Origin: Lethocerus indicus | Taxonomy: Eukaryota > Arthropoda > Insecta > Hemiptera > Belostomatidae | DNA: 64,000 nt | Direction: 5' to 3' | Assembly (NCBI GenBank): GCA_019843655.1 | Contig: JACDQD010000009.1 | Coordinates: 24,790,161 to 24,854,160, forward strand | Part shown: piece by piece, positions 1 to 12,755 of the stretch | How the letters are laid out: each line of letters starts with the position of its first letter | How positions within the stretch are numbered: the stretch's first letter is position 1 | Made by a program: the position numbers and the translations under genes | The notes under the pieces: model-generated | Databases searched by the model: none | What the model was told of the DNA's origin: nothing | Seen by the model: the letters and a program-made list of their open reading frames with translations, nothing else

Positions 1-64
1 GGCTCCGAAACCGGTCTAGCGAAAGGACAAACCAGCGAGAGGAGACAGAAACGTCGCGAACCTA
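1..64 (+). mobile_element. Foldback family, right-arm fragment
   Basis: The window opens inside the right arm of the foldback family described at 31731-32091. The sequence runs from the GAAACCGGTCTAGC core through AGCGAGAGGAGACAGAAAC to CGAACCTA, where similarity stops. The 40-bp 3' tail is absent. Because the window begins here, the rest of the copy and its target duplication cannot be seen. Confidence 0.85.
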
Positions 65-541
65 TTTTTATTGCGGCATCTCATATTTTATGACCGGTAT
101 CTCAACTAGAAATTATACGAAGAAAGGAATGTTTTTTTTATCACGGCAACCACAATACTTTATTGGCGCAATAATAATAAATATTCCCGTATAAAATGCC
201 ACAGCTTAGGCGTTGAGCAAAGTGTCGGCCTCGAGAGTATTAAAATCGGGATATAGAAATTTTTGAAGGGCTCCATTTATATTTTGATAGTGTGACTATT
301 TGATGAAGGGTGAGTCAGCCCCGAGCGGCGTTTGTGCCCTTTTGTGTCCCAGCGTCCAGCAGTAGCTCACCCGCCATCCGAACGTCGGATCGGAGTACGC
401 CCGACGGTATTTATCAGTATTTAAAATCTGTTTACGGTTTGCGGAGCGTCAATATTTTATTCGGGTTTATCAGCGTTTTAAATCGAGTCTGATTGGCGGC
501 GCGACCGGTTACGACTCGTGGGGGTTGGTAATAATCGACCA
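65..541. other. Unassigned sequence
   Basis: AT-rich at first, then mixed composition. I see no recognisable gene, RNA or transposon end here. The short open frames lack domain similarity. Confidence 0.6.
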
Positions 542-549
542 CCCCCCCC

Positions 550-588
<39 letters not shown>
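542..588. repeat. Poly-C and (CT)n microsatellite
   Basis: A run of C followed by about 18 CT repeats. It generates arginine/glutamate (RE) repeats in minus-strand frames; those frames are a by-product of the repeat and not genes. Confidence 0.95.
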
Positions 589-590
<2 letters not shown>

Positions 591-2039
591 GCGACAAGTT
601 GAAAAATTTCTCTGGGCCCCGGCAAAGATCGTAAAACTGTTGTCCCATAAAAAATAACGATTGCGACATTTACGGGTAGGCACGTCCGGCATCCGCCGTC
701 CTTGGGGAGGCAGCTCCAAGGGCAGCCCCCCACCCCCCCCCCCACAGAACAACACGGCCAATTTTTATTTTTATTCCAGGTTCATTGTAAACAACTCGAA
801 CGGAACCTGTTTCATTATAGAGAGGGGTCCGAAAAAATGTATCCACCGTTTAACAGTCCATAACTTGCGAACCAATTGACGGAGTTGTCTCTAATTTTTG
901 GTGAAACTGTAGCTTAAAGTCCAACTTGAAGATATCACACACTGTAGGTGTTCGAAATGGTCACCATTATTAACATCCACAGACAGAAACGATGCCGCCC
1001 AACTGCAGCACCAACTACTGACTGCACAACGTGTTCAGTCGGATATTGGCTCTGTTCGATACTCATTTCCGTTGAACCTCATTAATGTTTTCCTACTTAA
1101 AATACCACGTCAAAACTGACTTCCTTTCATCCAATTCTAAGCCTTGCGCCAGCCAGTTTACTCGAGTAACAAGCTACAACTAACAACACTGTCATCTGAC
1201 AGAACAGAACAACGCAATACAACGCTTTTGTATGGCGCGATTGCCGGAACTACAACACTATAACACTACCAAAAATGAGACAATTCCGTCAATTAGTTTG
1301 CAAGTTATGGACTTTTAAACAGTGGATACATTTAGAATATTCGTGACTTACGGGCCGACGGCATTATTGTTTATGTTATTAGCGCTTTTCCGTCGGCAGA
1401 ATGTCAGAGGTTTACGCCTAAGTTAGATAACGGAAACGGAAAGGTTTTAACGCTGATGGAAAGGTTTGCCTGGATGGAGTCTAGGGATAGGAAATGGCAC
1501 CGTGGGCTACGTCGTCTGGGTGATCCGATCTGTAAGTAGGATATCCGGGAATTTTGAGGCGATGTTTGGAAGGCGGACGTCAATTCTTCTGTCGTATAAT
1601 ACAACCCGGAGTTCGCTGCATTTGCATTCCAGAAAGAGGATAAGAAGTGAATCTCTCGTTTTCGATTAAACGGGGCGAAAAAGTGTATTTTCTGAGCGGG
1701 GTTCTGAGGCCTTACGTATTCCCGGAGAATCGAAACCCTTCCCGATACTTGCGGGATCTGTTCATACTTTTCCGGGCGTTAAACGCGGCTGTGGAACTTC
1801 CAATAGAGGTCCGTAAGACGAGACATATCTGCCGGCTAATCCTTGCGACCGGTCCGCTTTTATAATCCGGCCTTGTCGATAAGCTCGTTCGGCCGGTGGC
1901 CGATTCGGGGCCCAATTAGCCGAGCGGACCCGCTAATCCCTTAAGCTCTGGGATTGGACACAAATCCTCCGCCGGGAATCCTCTTTTAGCTGCGCAATTA
2001 CGCTCCTCCACGTTTATTGAATTTAATTTACCTTATACA
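589..2039. other. Unassigned sequence
   Basis: Mixed composition with a poly-C run near 728-743. No domain-bearing frame, tRNA-like fold or transposon terminus was recognised. Confidence 0.55.
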
Positions 2040-2231
2040 GGCTATCGACTCGTTTAACCTGACCGATGGAGAAAAACTGGAGACCTCGGCTGCAGCACGA
2101 TGGAAATTTATTGCACCGGTTGCAACTGTATCGATATACTTAGCCGGCTGCGTCTTAATATCGGTATATTTATTGTATAGAAACCGGTGCCGTGTATTTG
2201 TAGAAGGACACGATTTGTATTCACAATACTG
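2040..2231 (+). CDS. Weak candidate terminal exon, one membrane segment
   Basis: An acceptor-like sequence (pyrimidine-rich, ending TTACCTTATACAG) precedes an open frame of about 64 codons beginning AIDSFNLTDGEKLETSAAAR and ending at a TGA at 2229-2231. The middle of the translation is hydrophobic (IAPVATVSIYLAGCVLISVYL), like a single transmembrane segment, followed by basic residues (YRNRCR). The same frame also has an upstream ATG at 2017, so it could be a chance ORF. No family is recognised and no upstream partner exon was found. A chance acceptor next to a chance frame is quite possible in 64 kb. Confidence 0.15.
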
Positions 2232-5200
2232 AAGATAGAAAAATTATTGAGCGTATCTGACATAAACTAGTCTCATTACAGTATTTCAGTTTATAAACGG
2301 AGCGAAGGAATGTATAATTGAAATAGCCCGAGAGAATGGGGTTCCGATATTTATTCCCGGGTTGTTTTTACAACATTTCGGCCATTGCCGGAACACCGGC
2401 CCCGTCCAGTGCCGATTTATCTACAGACTTTGGTCGCGAATAAAACCGAGAAACGTATTTACCGCTGTAGTACTTGCCAAAGAATAAATCTCGAAGCGAA
2501 TTTCCCTCGAGGTGGACGAAAAGAAGATTCAAATCTTCTAAAGGGAACGTGTAGGTGGCCCTGCGCATCCTTCGGGAACCGAGCAACCGGCAATTAAGAA
2601 AAGGCCGGCTTCTTATCTAGCCAATGTTCGACAAAGCGGCCAACAGAAGCGTTTTCTTCCTTTTTTTCAAACCACCCCGCGTCTACACGGCCTTTTCAAA
2701 CCCCTAAGTAAATTTTCCGTCTCCCGCCTGCACCCGGCGCAAGACCGGTTTCGGGCAGCCGGGAGCCCCCCCCCCCAACAGTGTTAAGGTCACCGGTCTT
2801 TATGTTTACACGCTGCATACCTCCAACAAAAGGATTCGGCATCCGACACGCCCGTGTACGGACACAAACTGCCCAATTTATATTGCCCGCTCTCATATCA
2901 CAATCTAGGGGGGTTTGGAGCGCGTTGGTAGAAAATTTATAACGGTTAATTAAGCCTTTATTCGCCCAAAAAAATTTATAACGGATATCGCAATATCCAA
3001 AGTATAAATATCGTCCCTCCCAATATTTTGAGCACACAAATCGACAACAAAATCTCAAATCTTGGCAACAATTTTTGGGTCGAAATTTTACCCCTCCTTC
3101 ATTTACGACTATTGTCTCTAGATTTCGATTCGAAAAATCAATGTATTCAAACAATTCGGTTGATCGTTTCATCGGTATTATACAGAGTTTTTCCATATTA
3201 CCGAGTGAGAAATGTGTCTTGGAATGAAACAGGCGACGGACCGATAACAGCTCTAGGCCTGAAAATGGATGAAGTTGATGTTCATTTCGATCAATGAGAA
3301 TTTAGAGAGAATTGGACAAGAAACAGAACACGTTCCCTGCTGACAGAAGCATTACTTCGAATAACAATGTAAACCTTTGTAGAATTCTGAGTTGACAGAA
3401 TGTTAATGCGTAATGTAGATGCCTTTGAAATTCCAATTTAACCTTTCTATTTTTATAAGTTTTCCTACTTTCTTCCTGTGTGCAATGACGGCACGACATT
3501 CAAGGGGTTCAGGATCAGGACATTGATCTTGTTCAAGTGTCAGTTCTCAGGAGACACCTCGCCCCGCACAAATAGGAGAAGAACAGAAAGGTGAAGACAG
3601 AAAAGCCGGACCATCATTTCCATAAATACTAATCCAAATATTTATTCTATTTATCGAAAGATCGATAAAACTGTGACATTAATGTCAGTCAGACACATTA
3701 CCGGGCCGCCGAGGACGCTTGAAACATAATTCAAGCGCGCACAATTAATTGAACACAACGGACGGGTCCCACTTAACATATGAACAGTAGCAACACTTCA
3801 ATGAATAATTGATCAGCGAATAAGAATTCATTAGAGTGTCAACTAATGCAGCCGTGGCACTGAAAAACAGACGTTCAATTGAAACATTTTTAATATCAAT
3901 AATATTAGTTTTTACCTAGGACGGTACCAAAGTTAATTACACGAGCGATTAAGGCCATATATTAATTCTCAGGCTCTGATATATGACCGGGCGAGCAATT
4001 ATAAATAACGACGTACAATGGAACTGATAAATATATTGAGAGTCGAACAAAGGTAACGGGAAACAATTAAGGTTTAGTACTGAAAGAATACGGTCCAGCT
4101 ATCCGTTTAACGGCGGCCTAATGAATATTCAATGTTCGAATTGACTGCATTTTCTCAATAAGGCCAAAGACAGGAAATCGTTCGACGGTTGAAAGCAAAA
4201 GCAACGTTTGCTCTTTGCGACCGTGTTAACGGAATTATCTTGTACGAATACAAACAAAAGGGCATATTAATGAGTTTTTCCGGTACAGAAATCTGAGTTT
4301 CCGAAGATATTTCACAATCAACAACTGGTTCAAAAACACAGGCTCATTCATGGAGCTGCCCGATTATAAAAACCCAATATAAATAAATCAATTGCGAGAT
4401 TAGTTTTCTTTTCCCTGTTAATTGTCCCGAAGCTAAATCCTTTTTGGAGTCTCATATATATGAGATTTATTTCTGTTCAGCGTTCGGCCGAGATTTAATC
4501 AACCGAGAGGACGGACGACCGCAAAACACGTCCGGTCTGACGCTATAAAGATTTTGTTGTTGGTACAATAAAATAATTCGGACCGACGGACAGATACAAA
4601 CAGACAAAGGAGTTAGGTTTTCGGATCACATTTCGATAAAAAAAGGAACGGATCTCAGATTCGAAAGCTCGAAACAGAACACTGGGAATAATAATCCTGA
4701 CATCCAGAAACGATTTGACTAAAACAAGAAACGTACTTTAAAATCTCGTTCACCAGCGATAATCAATAGGGGTCGGAAAACTTAAATAGCTTCAAGAAGG
4801 ACAGTTTTATGTGACATTCAACTCATTAATCCTGATTCTCGGTTAGTCACGACATTTAAACGAGCCAGATTTTCTTACTAGTAGCGAAGTGTGTTGTTTA
4901 GCGTCGTACTTTGAATGTGTAATTGTTGTTGGATAACCTGAGAACCGGACCAGTGGTGCAGTTCTGGTCTCTAAGAAGACATCGGTCGGCGGTTTCAGTT
5001 TTCAGAAAGAGCCGAGAGTTGGGGCCCGAACCCATTAAGAGGGTTTTACGACAATGGGGGCCGCGTGGGCGAAGATGGGGCTCAGAATGCCGGCATGATA
5101 CCGTCGACAGATTTGAATCCTTGAGTCCTTGAGGGGCCCCCATTGTGAAGGGGAAATTAGACAATATATCACGCCGGCTTACGTAGGCACCATTGATTGC

Positions 5201-5360
5201 GCAACTCTGTTGAACAAAAGTTGGACTATTTCAAAATTATTCCTCTACCAATATTATTTAACAGTAAACTATTCCCGATATCCATTGTGTCCGACCTTTT
5301 ACGAGCTAATAATTCGCTCCCATTCGGAGTATTTTTACAGTTCACATAAATCGTGTAGAT
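2232..5360. other. Unassigned, mostly AT-rich sequence
   Basis: Contains a poly-C run near 2766-2776 and many short open frames, the longest being 166 codons on the minus strand (2696-3196). That frame includes the homopolymer, has no recognisable domain and overlaps other frames, so I do not call it. No transposon ends were identified. Confidence 0.5.
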
Positions 5361-6282
5361 CAGGGGTGGGCAACCTGCGGCCCTTTGAAAAGGGCCAATA
5401 TAATTTTAGGAAAAATCGACAAACTTTAGGCCGGTGACAAAAATACCCGCTAACAGAAACCTATTTTACTGCGCAAGTTTTATTTCTCAACTCGAAAAGA
5501 ATAATTACTGTAATTTTCCTACTTTACAATCGTCCTTAACCAAAAACGACAAACAGTGTCCTTCGAATATTTTTATCGAGTCACTAAAAGTACTGGAAAA
5601 AAATTTCGTCATCTGTTTCAAGATTTTTATGCAAAAGAAACGGACGTATTAATATTTGAAAATCCTTTAAAATTTGATACTGTAAAAGCGCCGGACAATT
5701 TACAACTAGAGTTAATTGATTCGCAATCTAACGTTGTATATAAAAATAATTTCGACGAAAATAATTTAATCCCGTTTTATTCGAATCTACCGGAAAATAA
5801 ATTTCCCAATTTAAGAAATTCTGCAAAATCAACGATTCGTATTTTTTCGAGCACCTTTTTACGCGAACAAACATTATTTTCGAGAATGAATTTCATAAAA
5901 TCAAAATATAGAACGAGGTTGAGGGATGAAAATTTACGAAAATTGTCGAGGATCTCAGTATACCAAACACGACCGGACTTAAAGGAATTATCGAAAAATA
6001 TTCGAATTTTAACGAATTAATACAATGAAAGATAAACTATTTTCCTTATACATATGTAATTGGAATTGTATTTTCTTTTTTTTCCCTTTTAAGAATTGTA
6101 AAATTTTTGTTCTCCGACATTATTGTTATTACAGAGTGTCGATAAAAAATAAATTTTTTCTATATTTATTTTCAACAATATTTATACTCGTATACGATAT
6201 AAAAGCGCTATTTAAGTTACATTGGAATGTGGGGCCCGCGTAAGAAATTCTATTTCGAAAATGGCCCGCCGTCCGTAAAAGG
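5361..6282 (+). mobile_element. Internally deleted hAT element
   Basis: The left end CAGGGGTGGGCAACCTGCGG is the classic terminus of hAT elements related to the GTF2IRD2-like group. The right portion carries the matching GGCCCGCG ... AAAATGGCCCGC ... AAAAGG subterminal motifs, but breaks off before the expected inverse of the left terminus. I could not find an 8-bp target duplication, which fits a lost 3' end. Between the ends lies only the C-terminal third of a transposase. The element is therefore dead but relatively well preserved. Confidence 0.8.
5440..6020 (+). pseudogene. hAT transposase C-terminal fragment (pseudogene)
   Basis: Two overlapping frames (about 5440-5650, then 5556-6020) give one protein-like stretch after a frameshift near 5560-5640. 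Recognisable features, in order, are LQLELIDSQSNVVYKNNFDE, the KFPNLRN segment, and EQTLFSRMNFIKSKYRTRLRDENLRKLSR. The last matches the hAT C-terminal dimerisation region of the GTF2IRD2-like/ZBED-type group, in which this stretch typically reads as C/SEQTFS.MN..KSK.R.RL.D..L. A full transposase has about 550-600 residues; only the last 190 or so remain. The N-terminal zinc finger, the DDE core and the start are missing. It was encoded on the same strand as the CAGGGGTGGG left end. Confidence 0.82.
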
Positions 6283-8141
6283 TAATAGTAATTTTTAATA
6301 ATTTCAACATAATCTCCAATATTTGACTTCCGAAGACAAATGTCTTTCGAATCTTATTTTCCAATTATCGAGCCAAAAATAACGTATTTCCGAAAATTTT
6401 TCGTATTTTTCATGTAACATTTCTGTTTTTAACAATATATTATGGCAAACTCTATTACCCAGAATGCTTAATAGCGAATATACTTCAAATTCACATATTG
6501 TGTGACCCGAGGTAAGGTCATTGATATTATTTTTGAATTAATATTGTTATCCTGGAAAGGATGGCAAGAAATACGGGGTGACACTGACCGATGACGAAAT
6601 TTGATAGGCGAAGAAGTTTCTTTCACAATTCGCCTTGGGTTTATTATCTCGAACACTTTGCCTTCACGATAGATACATGGCCGTCTCCCATTTAAAAAAA
6701 AAATAACTTTGTACACGGAATATAAAAAAGTAGAATATATTTCTCATACTGATCGGATATTCGGCGCCAATCGTATTTTACTGCGAGCAGTAAAAGTCGA
6801 AATTCTCAATAAACTCGCTCGCAATTTAGGCCTTCTCGTTTCGACTTTAGTGCAGGGTCGTAGAATTGAATTTGCGACTCGATTTTCATTATTGAGTAAT
6901 GGTAACTTTCATTATTTGCCTCGTCGGATGGCATTTACGTTCGGAAACATGTTCTCCAAGTGCAGAGAACATTTGATTCCTGAGCAAGTAAACGACTTCA
7001 TTCGCTAACTCTTGCCATGTTGTTGAAGGCCCGCCGTCTCATAGAATCGGATATAGTGTCCCACTATATTGCAGAGACGGGATTATATAATTTATTGCAG
7101 CCCGTAAAGCCGTCACGACCCCGCCATTAAGTTTCTACAAATCTTTTAAAGGATAATAGTAATAATGTTCGGAGAACATTGATTACAGTTTTACGGCTGC
7201 AGTCCGGTTCATAAGTCACCGTGAAATAACAATAAGATAACGATTACGATATATAGACCATAATATAGAGAAACACAATGGAACATAACATTTAACCAAA
7301 GCTGTTCAATTGAGACGTATATTGTCAGTTTTCATATTTTACTGGCACAAAATTGTCAAATAATTTTCTACCTATTTCCCAGAATTTGACAATAGTTTAT
7401 TAAGAGAAAATACGACTGAAAAAGACCGATCTGTTGAAAGTTGAATAAAATCCTCGTAATATTTTTAGAGTTTATTGAATATACGCAATAAGACATTTTT
7501 TATGTCATCGGACACTGGGCGCGGGATATTCCCAACCTTCTCGGAGCCGTCTATAAATATTTAATCTGGAAATATGCATTATGTATGTCCCGCGTTTTGG
7601 TCGCTTCACGACCGTTTTACGATCCATCAGTGTTGAATGCAAATGCAGTTTTTAAAATACCGAAACTGCGAACGTAGAGTATATATATAATGAGAGTTTC
7701 AATTGGACTGATAGGGTCTCGTCTCTGGGCGGTATAACAACAGGTATATTCTGGAATAACTAAATGGGGTCAGTGATAAAAGTCCCTCCACAATGTTGTT
7801 GGTCGGCTCCGCCTTTTTGTTGACTCTCCACACGTTGAATATTCATTGGACCGGCTTCCCTACTTGGGCCCTCCACACTTTCCCTTTCCTGGAACTTTTA
7901 TCAAATTCCCTTCGGGACGCCGTCCCAAACTCGGATAACGCAGTCGGGGACAGAATTCTATTCCTAGACCGGCCGTTCTTTACAGTCTTGTACCGTCGAC
8001 CCAACACATTCCCAACAATCGGTCATTGTACAGCGATGATATTCTTAAAATTCTCCCTCAGCTGCTTATTACTGATCTCGTATATTTCGCTTTACAAACC
8101 GCTACAGTCTCTAGGGCATACCATAAAAAGTCGACACTGAA
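6283..8141. other. Unassigned AT-rich sequence
   Basis: Holds open frames of 99 codons (6709-7008, plus) and 115 codons (7793-8140, plus; hydrophobic N-terminus). Neither shows a domain, acceptor/donor context or homology that I recognise, and codon use looks like background. The GCCCGCCGTC motif of the hAT right end recurs near 7029, but without other hAT sequence. Confidence 0.5.
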
Positions 8142-8556
8142 ACAGTACAGCCGGTGATCGGTTAACGAACAGTTCGGACAGCGAACACTTTCGAAAGACG
8201 TATTCGGATAACGAACAAAACTAATTCTAACGAAAACCTCTCAGCTCTCGGGACAGACGACACTGTCAATTGTAGCCCATATGCAGTTGGTTTCTGTCCC
8301 TTGTGGATTTCCCGTATGTGCTTCTCTAAACGCCTATATTAAAAAAAAAAAAACCTGAAAATCTGACAATATTACGGGACCTGAAAAGTGTCAACAAGAA
8401 CTGTGTTCACCATAAAAATCAAGCGAGAGATTATAACTAAAGTAGTGGAGAAAAAATGACTAATGTTGCTAGGCGTCATCAAATCGGTGAGATTGGTTAA
8501 CGAACAATTCGGACGGCGAACATAATCTTGGAACGGATTATTTTCGTTAACCGATA
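8142..8556. mobile_element. Tigger/pogo-like non-autonomous element
   Basis: Starts with CAGTACAG followed by CGGTTAACGAAC, and repeats the subterminal unit GGTTAACGAACARTTCGGAC at 8159 and 8495. The right end reads GGAACGGATTATTTTCGTTAACCG, which is the inverse of the subterminal block. This CAGT ... GGTTAACGAACA pattern is typical of Tigger/pogo elements of the Tc1-mariner superfamily. The roughly 270 bp interior has no transposase frame. The outer right terminus and TA duplication are not clear, so the right boundary is approximate. Confidence 0.6.
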
Positions 8557-8821
8557 ATAAGAAAATACTGAGAAATATTGAGAAATACGAATAACAATTA
8601 TAATGAAATATGCCGTCGAAAAAATGTGCCATTTTCGTGAACAATGTGACCGTTTAAGGTCGCATGACCTATGATATAGATCAGATGTTGTATCTGTGAA
8701 AATCAATATTTTTATGAAATGACAATACGGATAATGTTCAATCGAAATTAAAACTGTAAAACAAAATTAGTATTTAGTATGATGAAATCGGCTGGTTTAC
8801 GCGTAAATATTTTCTCTTAAC

Positions 8822-8952
8822 GAGGATGCCCAAAAAACATCCAAAGTGCCAAAATTGACTAACACAGTGCTACTGAAGATGGCGAGCGGCCGAAACCGGT
8901 CTAGCAAGAGACCAAACCGGCGAGAGGAGACAGAAACAGCACGAACCTACGG
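8822..8952 (+). mobile_element. Foldback family, solo right arm
   Basis: One arm only, from GAGGATGCCCAAAAAACATC through TACTGAAGATGGCGAGCGG and GAAACCGGTCTAGC to CACGAACCTACGG. The left arm, loop and 3' tail are missing and I found no 12-bp target duplication. It may have arisen by recombination between arms or by truncation. Confidence 0.85.
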
Positions 8953-9987
8953 TACTTTATCACTTCTTGGTGAGGTTTATGGACAATCAACGTGTAAGGA
9001 GATAGTCCGTGAGGTACCATCGGAACGGAAGGGTACAGCTAAGTTAGGAGGCGAGGAATTCCTTGTACGTTCGACCGGTTGATCGTTATCACTGAAAACC
9101 GGAAGCCGAAGGCTAGTTTGTTCAATCCGAGCCTATTCCTTATCTCGCCCCATCGGCAAATCAGATCTCAGACCGAACGTATAAAAAGTCCTCCGTGTCC
9201 ACTTCAATTATTGAGAAATAACTTTCACTTTCCCCGATTATGATTGAGGCCGATCCGAAGTACAATAACTGGTGTAGCGTAATTGTTAACACCGGTCGCA
9301 AATTACGAAATACTCCCGTCCGTGTTCAACCGACGGGGCAGAGGCTTTTATAACCTCGTAATCCGATGTCGGAGCGACAACTACAACCGGCATTAGCGCA
9401 ATAATTGGAGGATATTATACAAATTAATTCTGTGGGGGGGGGGGGGGGGCGAACGGTCGCTTGATAAATGCCCGGCCGATCGGTCGCCCCCTCGAGAAAG
9501 GAAATTACAATGGATGTAAACACGCGGAACACCCCACCCCAACCCCCACACGACCCCCACTTTCCTACAAAACACGGGTCATTCGTTCCGGAACGGTGAT
9601 TACACCCTGACAGGGTAATTATGCCGCCGGCTTATAAATAAAGGCGGTATCAACTTGCGAGAAGTACCGAACGGTTATCGATTCGAATGCAAAAACGAAA
9701 TTCATTAAAAAACGCTGAAAGGAAATGAGATGTTAAATGGCGGGGCTACCTTTCAATTTGATACCGTTATATTACTTTTATTTTTACCAGCGAATAACAT
9801 GTAGCCTATTGGAGCACGATGAAGCCAGTTTTTGAAACGAAATCGGACCTGAATATGCGAGCTGAAAGTGAAATTATTGCTACCGAAATTCCTCGTTCCC
9901 ACCGTAAATGTGACGGTACATCAAAATAGATTCACGAATTTCGGTACCAAAAAAAATTGCTTATTTTAACTCGTCCACGGCTTTTTT
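8953..9987. other. Unassigned sequence with poly-G tract
   Basis: Includes a run of 16 or more G at about 9433-9450 and C-rich sequence near 9531-9560. No gene or transposon end was recognised. Confidence 0.5.
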
Positions 9988-10350
9988 TACCACAGCCCAA
10001 CGTCACACAGATATGTGACAGATATTTTGGCACAATTTACACAACGGCATGTTTTCGAACATGTCGAGTATTGAACAAAATTGTCAAGTACTAAAAGTGT
10101 AAAATTTATGAAGTCTGTACTCGGTCAGCTCTCGCATTAGAGTCTTTATGACAGTTGAATAGGTCGGTTTAGCAGGGTTGGTGAAATTAACACAAGGCAA
10201 TAAGTTAAGTTTAAAAAGGAAAAGATTGTACAAAATAAAATGAATTTCATATTGATAAATTGTATTTATATTTCTTTTGGCTTATAATAAATTTCTTCTA
10301 ATTTAATGTGACACGTGGGCTACGGCGTTTAGTTTTATCTATAGCCCGGC
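9988..10350. mobile_element. Possible miniature inverted-repeat element
   Basis: The motif AGCCCAACGTCACACAGATA near 9991 recurs in inverted form near 10306-10325 (TGTGACACGTGGGCTACGGCG) and again in direct form near 10333 (AGCCCGGCGTCACATATTTG). The pattern is consistent with a short AT-rich non-autonomous element with imperfect inverted ends, possibly with a second nested end. No target duplication or family could be assigned. Confidence 0.3.
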
Positions 10351-12454
10351 GTCACATATTTGTGTCAGTTTAAAAGAATACCTATTTTACTTTTTTGGAC
10401 TGTTCTAAATACACACACATAAAATTTATTCCAATTGATTTCATATAATCGTGAAAAAAATGTTGGGCTACGGTGGATGTTTTCTCCAGAAGACCCCGGT
10501 AGCGAACGAGTTATATAATTTTACAGTCTTAAGGAGAGATCAAACGAGGATTTTAAACATACTATGTGAACGATGGAGAAGTTCCGAAATTCAAAATTCA
10601 GGCTCAACGAGAATTATTATCTGTCGTATGAAATACGAAGAACGCATGCCATATTTTCCATATAATCCATGCGGTGGGAAGAGGTATAAAGTCGATACAG
10701 TGTAACAGACCAACAAAAAAAAAGTTTTACTTCCATACAATGTCCACGCCGAAGACTCAATTCCAGAAAAATATTTGACACGGCCTTCACCGAGCCTGTA
10801 TTTGGCGGTGTGCTTCATTTCCCTTCTTGGTACCGAGAAAACGAATTCGGACTTATTTTACCTTACTTCGGGACACCACCGGGTAGCTCTCTCTCTACAA
10901 AGGGGGCGGGCGTGTAACATGTGCTCAGGCGGAGTGAAAAAAACGAAAAAACCTTGTTCAGAGTAGAAGGCAGACGAGAACTTTCTTAAGACCTTGTACA
11001 CTCCTTTGAATCGAGATCCGATGCCCACATCGGACGAATTACCACTGACTTATCCCGACTTGAGCGGACGTTTTTTTCGCGCCCATTGACCGCTCCTAGG
11101 TTTATACCGAAAATAGCTGAAAATCTAGTACTGACCATCTGGAAATGTTCATCAGGATCAATTCGAAAATTGAATCCTTGCAATAATACTCCTTTGTGCC
11201 GGTTCGAAGTTGTACGAAATTTACATATATATATTATATCTTTCCGGACAGGGGATTATTTCAGATAAAGTGATTTATCCAGTTGACTGTCGGTCAAGTG
11301 AGAGAAGAGTACACGGGTACAGCCAGGCTGCCGCGGGTTGACAGCACCGTTACAACGGTCGGATGAAAGGTGTGCCATAATATTTTTTTCTCTACTCTCG
11401 TAAAGTCGTTCTTTCTCAGCCGGGATTCCGTGCCAATCGTTGGCCACCAGCGCGTTACCACCTTCTGTACAGGTCTAGAGATAGACCAAGACACCGATCC
11501 GATTCCACGAATCCAACTCTACTCCGACTGTGCCCCCCTCTTTCATAAGAAGAATGCGGCACGTCGCGCACTTCTTTTTGTTCGAACCGGCGAGACAATA
11601 GAGTCCCCCATTATTCTGTTACATAGAGATTCGTCTTTTGTCCCGGCGTTTTTTTAAAAAACGAACCCCACCCTAAACCCTAATTGGACGTCAATATCCT
11701 AGCTTAGCATTCCCAGTAAAGTTTCGGAGCTTTTCTATTACAGGATTGAGTTGAGCGGGGTTTTCGGACGTGAATAAATATTATGATTACAAAAAAAAGA
11801 ACGAGACCAACGTCTCCGAAAAAGCTTCAGCGGCCGCCCCTTAGTCGAACACGGTTCTCTAGGCCCCTTTGGGCGGTTCTAAAAAGGCAAACGGGCATAA
11901 ATCTGGGCGAGTCGCCCGACCGGATTAAAAGAACCGAGCTATCTCTCTCTCTCTCTCAATAACTCCGGAGGACAAAAAACGGCGAATATTTATTTTTCCC
12001 CCCCAGCCAGCCGGCCAAACTATTTGCTCCTTTTTAGCTCCTTGTAGAACATCGGACGGACAAACGATTCGAAGAATAAAGTAGAACCGTTTAAAGGAAT
12101 CCGCTCGCGAGGAGCCAATTTTATCGATGCACGCGTAACGGGACACGGCCCGAGAATCGGAGCATGACACAACCGGCGCCGATTCAAATCCTCTTCTATC
12201 TCGACGAAAATTAACGCGGAAAATTAATTCCTAGTTGTTTTTATATAGTTATAAAATAAAATTTAAAGAAATTCCGTCAGCCGGTTCATCGACCCAACAG
12301 GAAAAATTATACAGCAGTCAGTAATAATATTGTTTCAAAATCCACTTTATCTGAACAGCTTGTAAGCACTATAATATTTCCCGCGAGAAATGTAGCGGTC
12401 AATATCAAGATATGAACGAAATTGTCAACTTTTGGACATTTGTCCTTCATCGAA
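10351..12454. other. Unassigned sequence
   Basis: Short frames only (the longest are about 80-95 codons) with no recognisable domain. A (CT)n run lies at about 11942-11957. The sequence around 10440-10470 has a GGGCTACGG motif like the putative miniature element just upstream. Confidence 0.5.
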
Positions 12455-12755
12455 TCCCCATACCCGACTGAAAAGAACAGATCTAAATCGTAAATTTGGA
12501 CTGTTGAGAGACCTCTTTTGAAAAGGACATCAAAACTGACAATAGTCAACAAACTGACACAATATATAAAGCTATACTGAAACCGACACGGACATACGGA
12601 ATAGAACTATGCTGGGTTCCGCCAAGAAATCCGACATCGCTCGCATCCAGAGATTCCAGTCAAAAGTCCTTCGTACCATCCTTAATGCTCCCCCCCCCCG
12701 GGTATGTTTCTAACCGAAAAATCCATAATGACCTCAACATACCAAAAGCGGGTGA
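12455..12755 (+). mobile_element. Jockey-clade LINE fragment, reverse transcriptase 3' part
   Basis: Translation across frameshifts gives the reverse-transcriptase C-terminal landmarks of Jockey-type LINEs: TIYKAILKPTRTYGIEL, then a degraded W-G-S-A-K-K-S-D-I-A-R-I-Q-R-F-Q-S-K block (in nucleotides GCCAAGAAATCCGACATCGC), then VLRTILNAPP, YVSNR and IHNDLNIP. The copy is truncated at both ends; it lacks the coding tail and 3' UTR seen in the 47.5-kb copy. A C9 run sits in the NAPP codons. Dead. Confidence 0.8.

Noticed and set aside
432..761. Minus-strand frames with RERERE repeats
   Set aside because: Direct translation of the (CT)n microsatellite.
2696..3196. 166-codon minus-strand ORF
   Set aside because: Spans a poly-C tract, has no domain or splice context and overlaps an 89-codon plus frame; compatible with chance.
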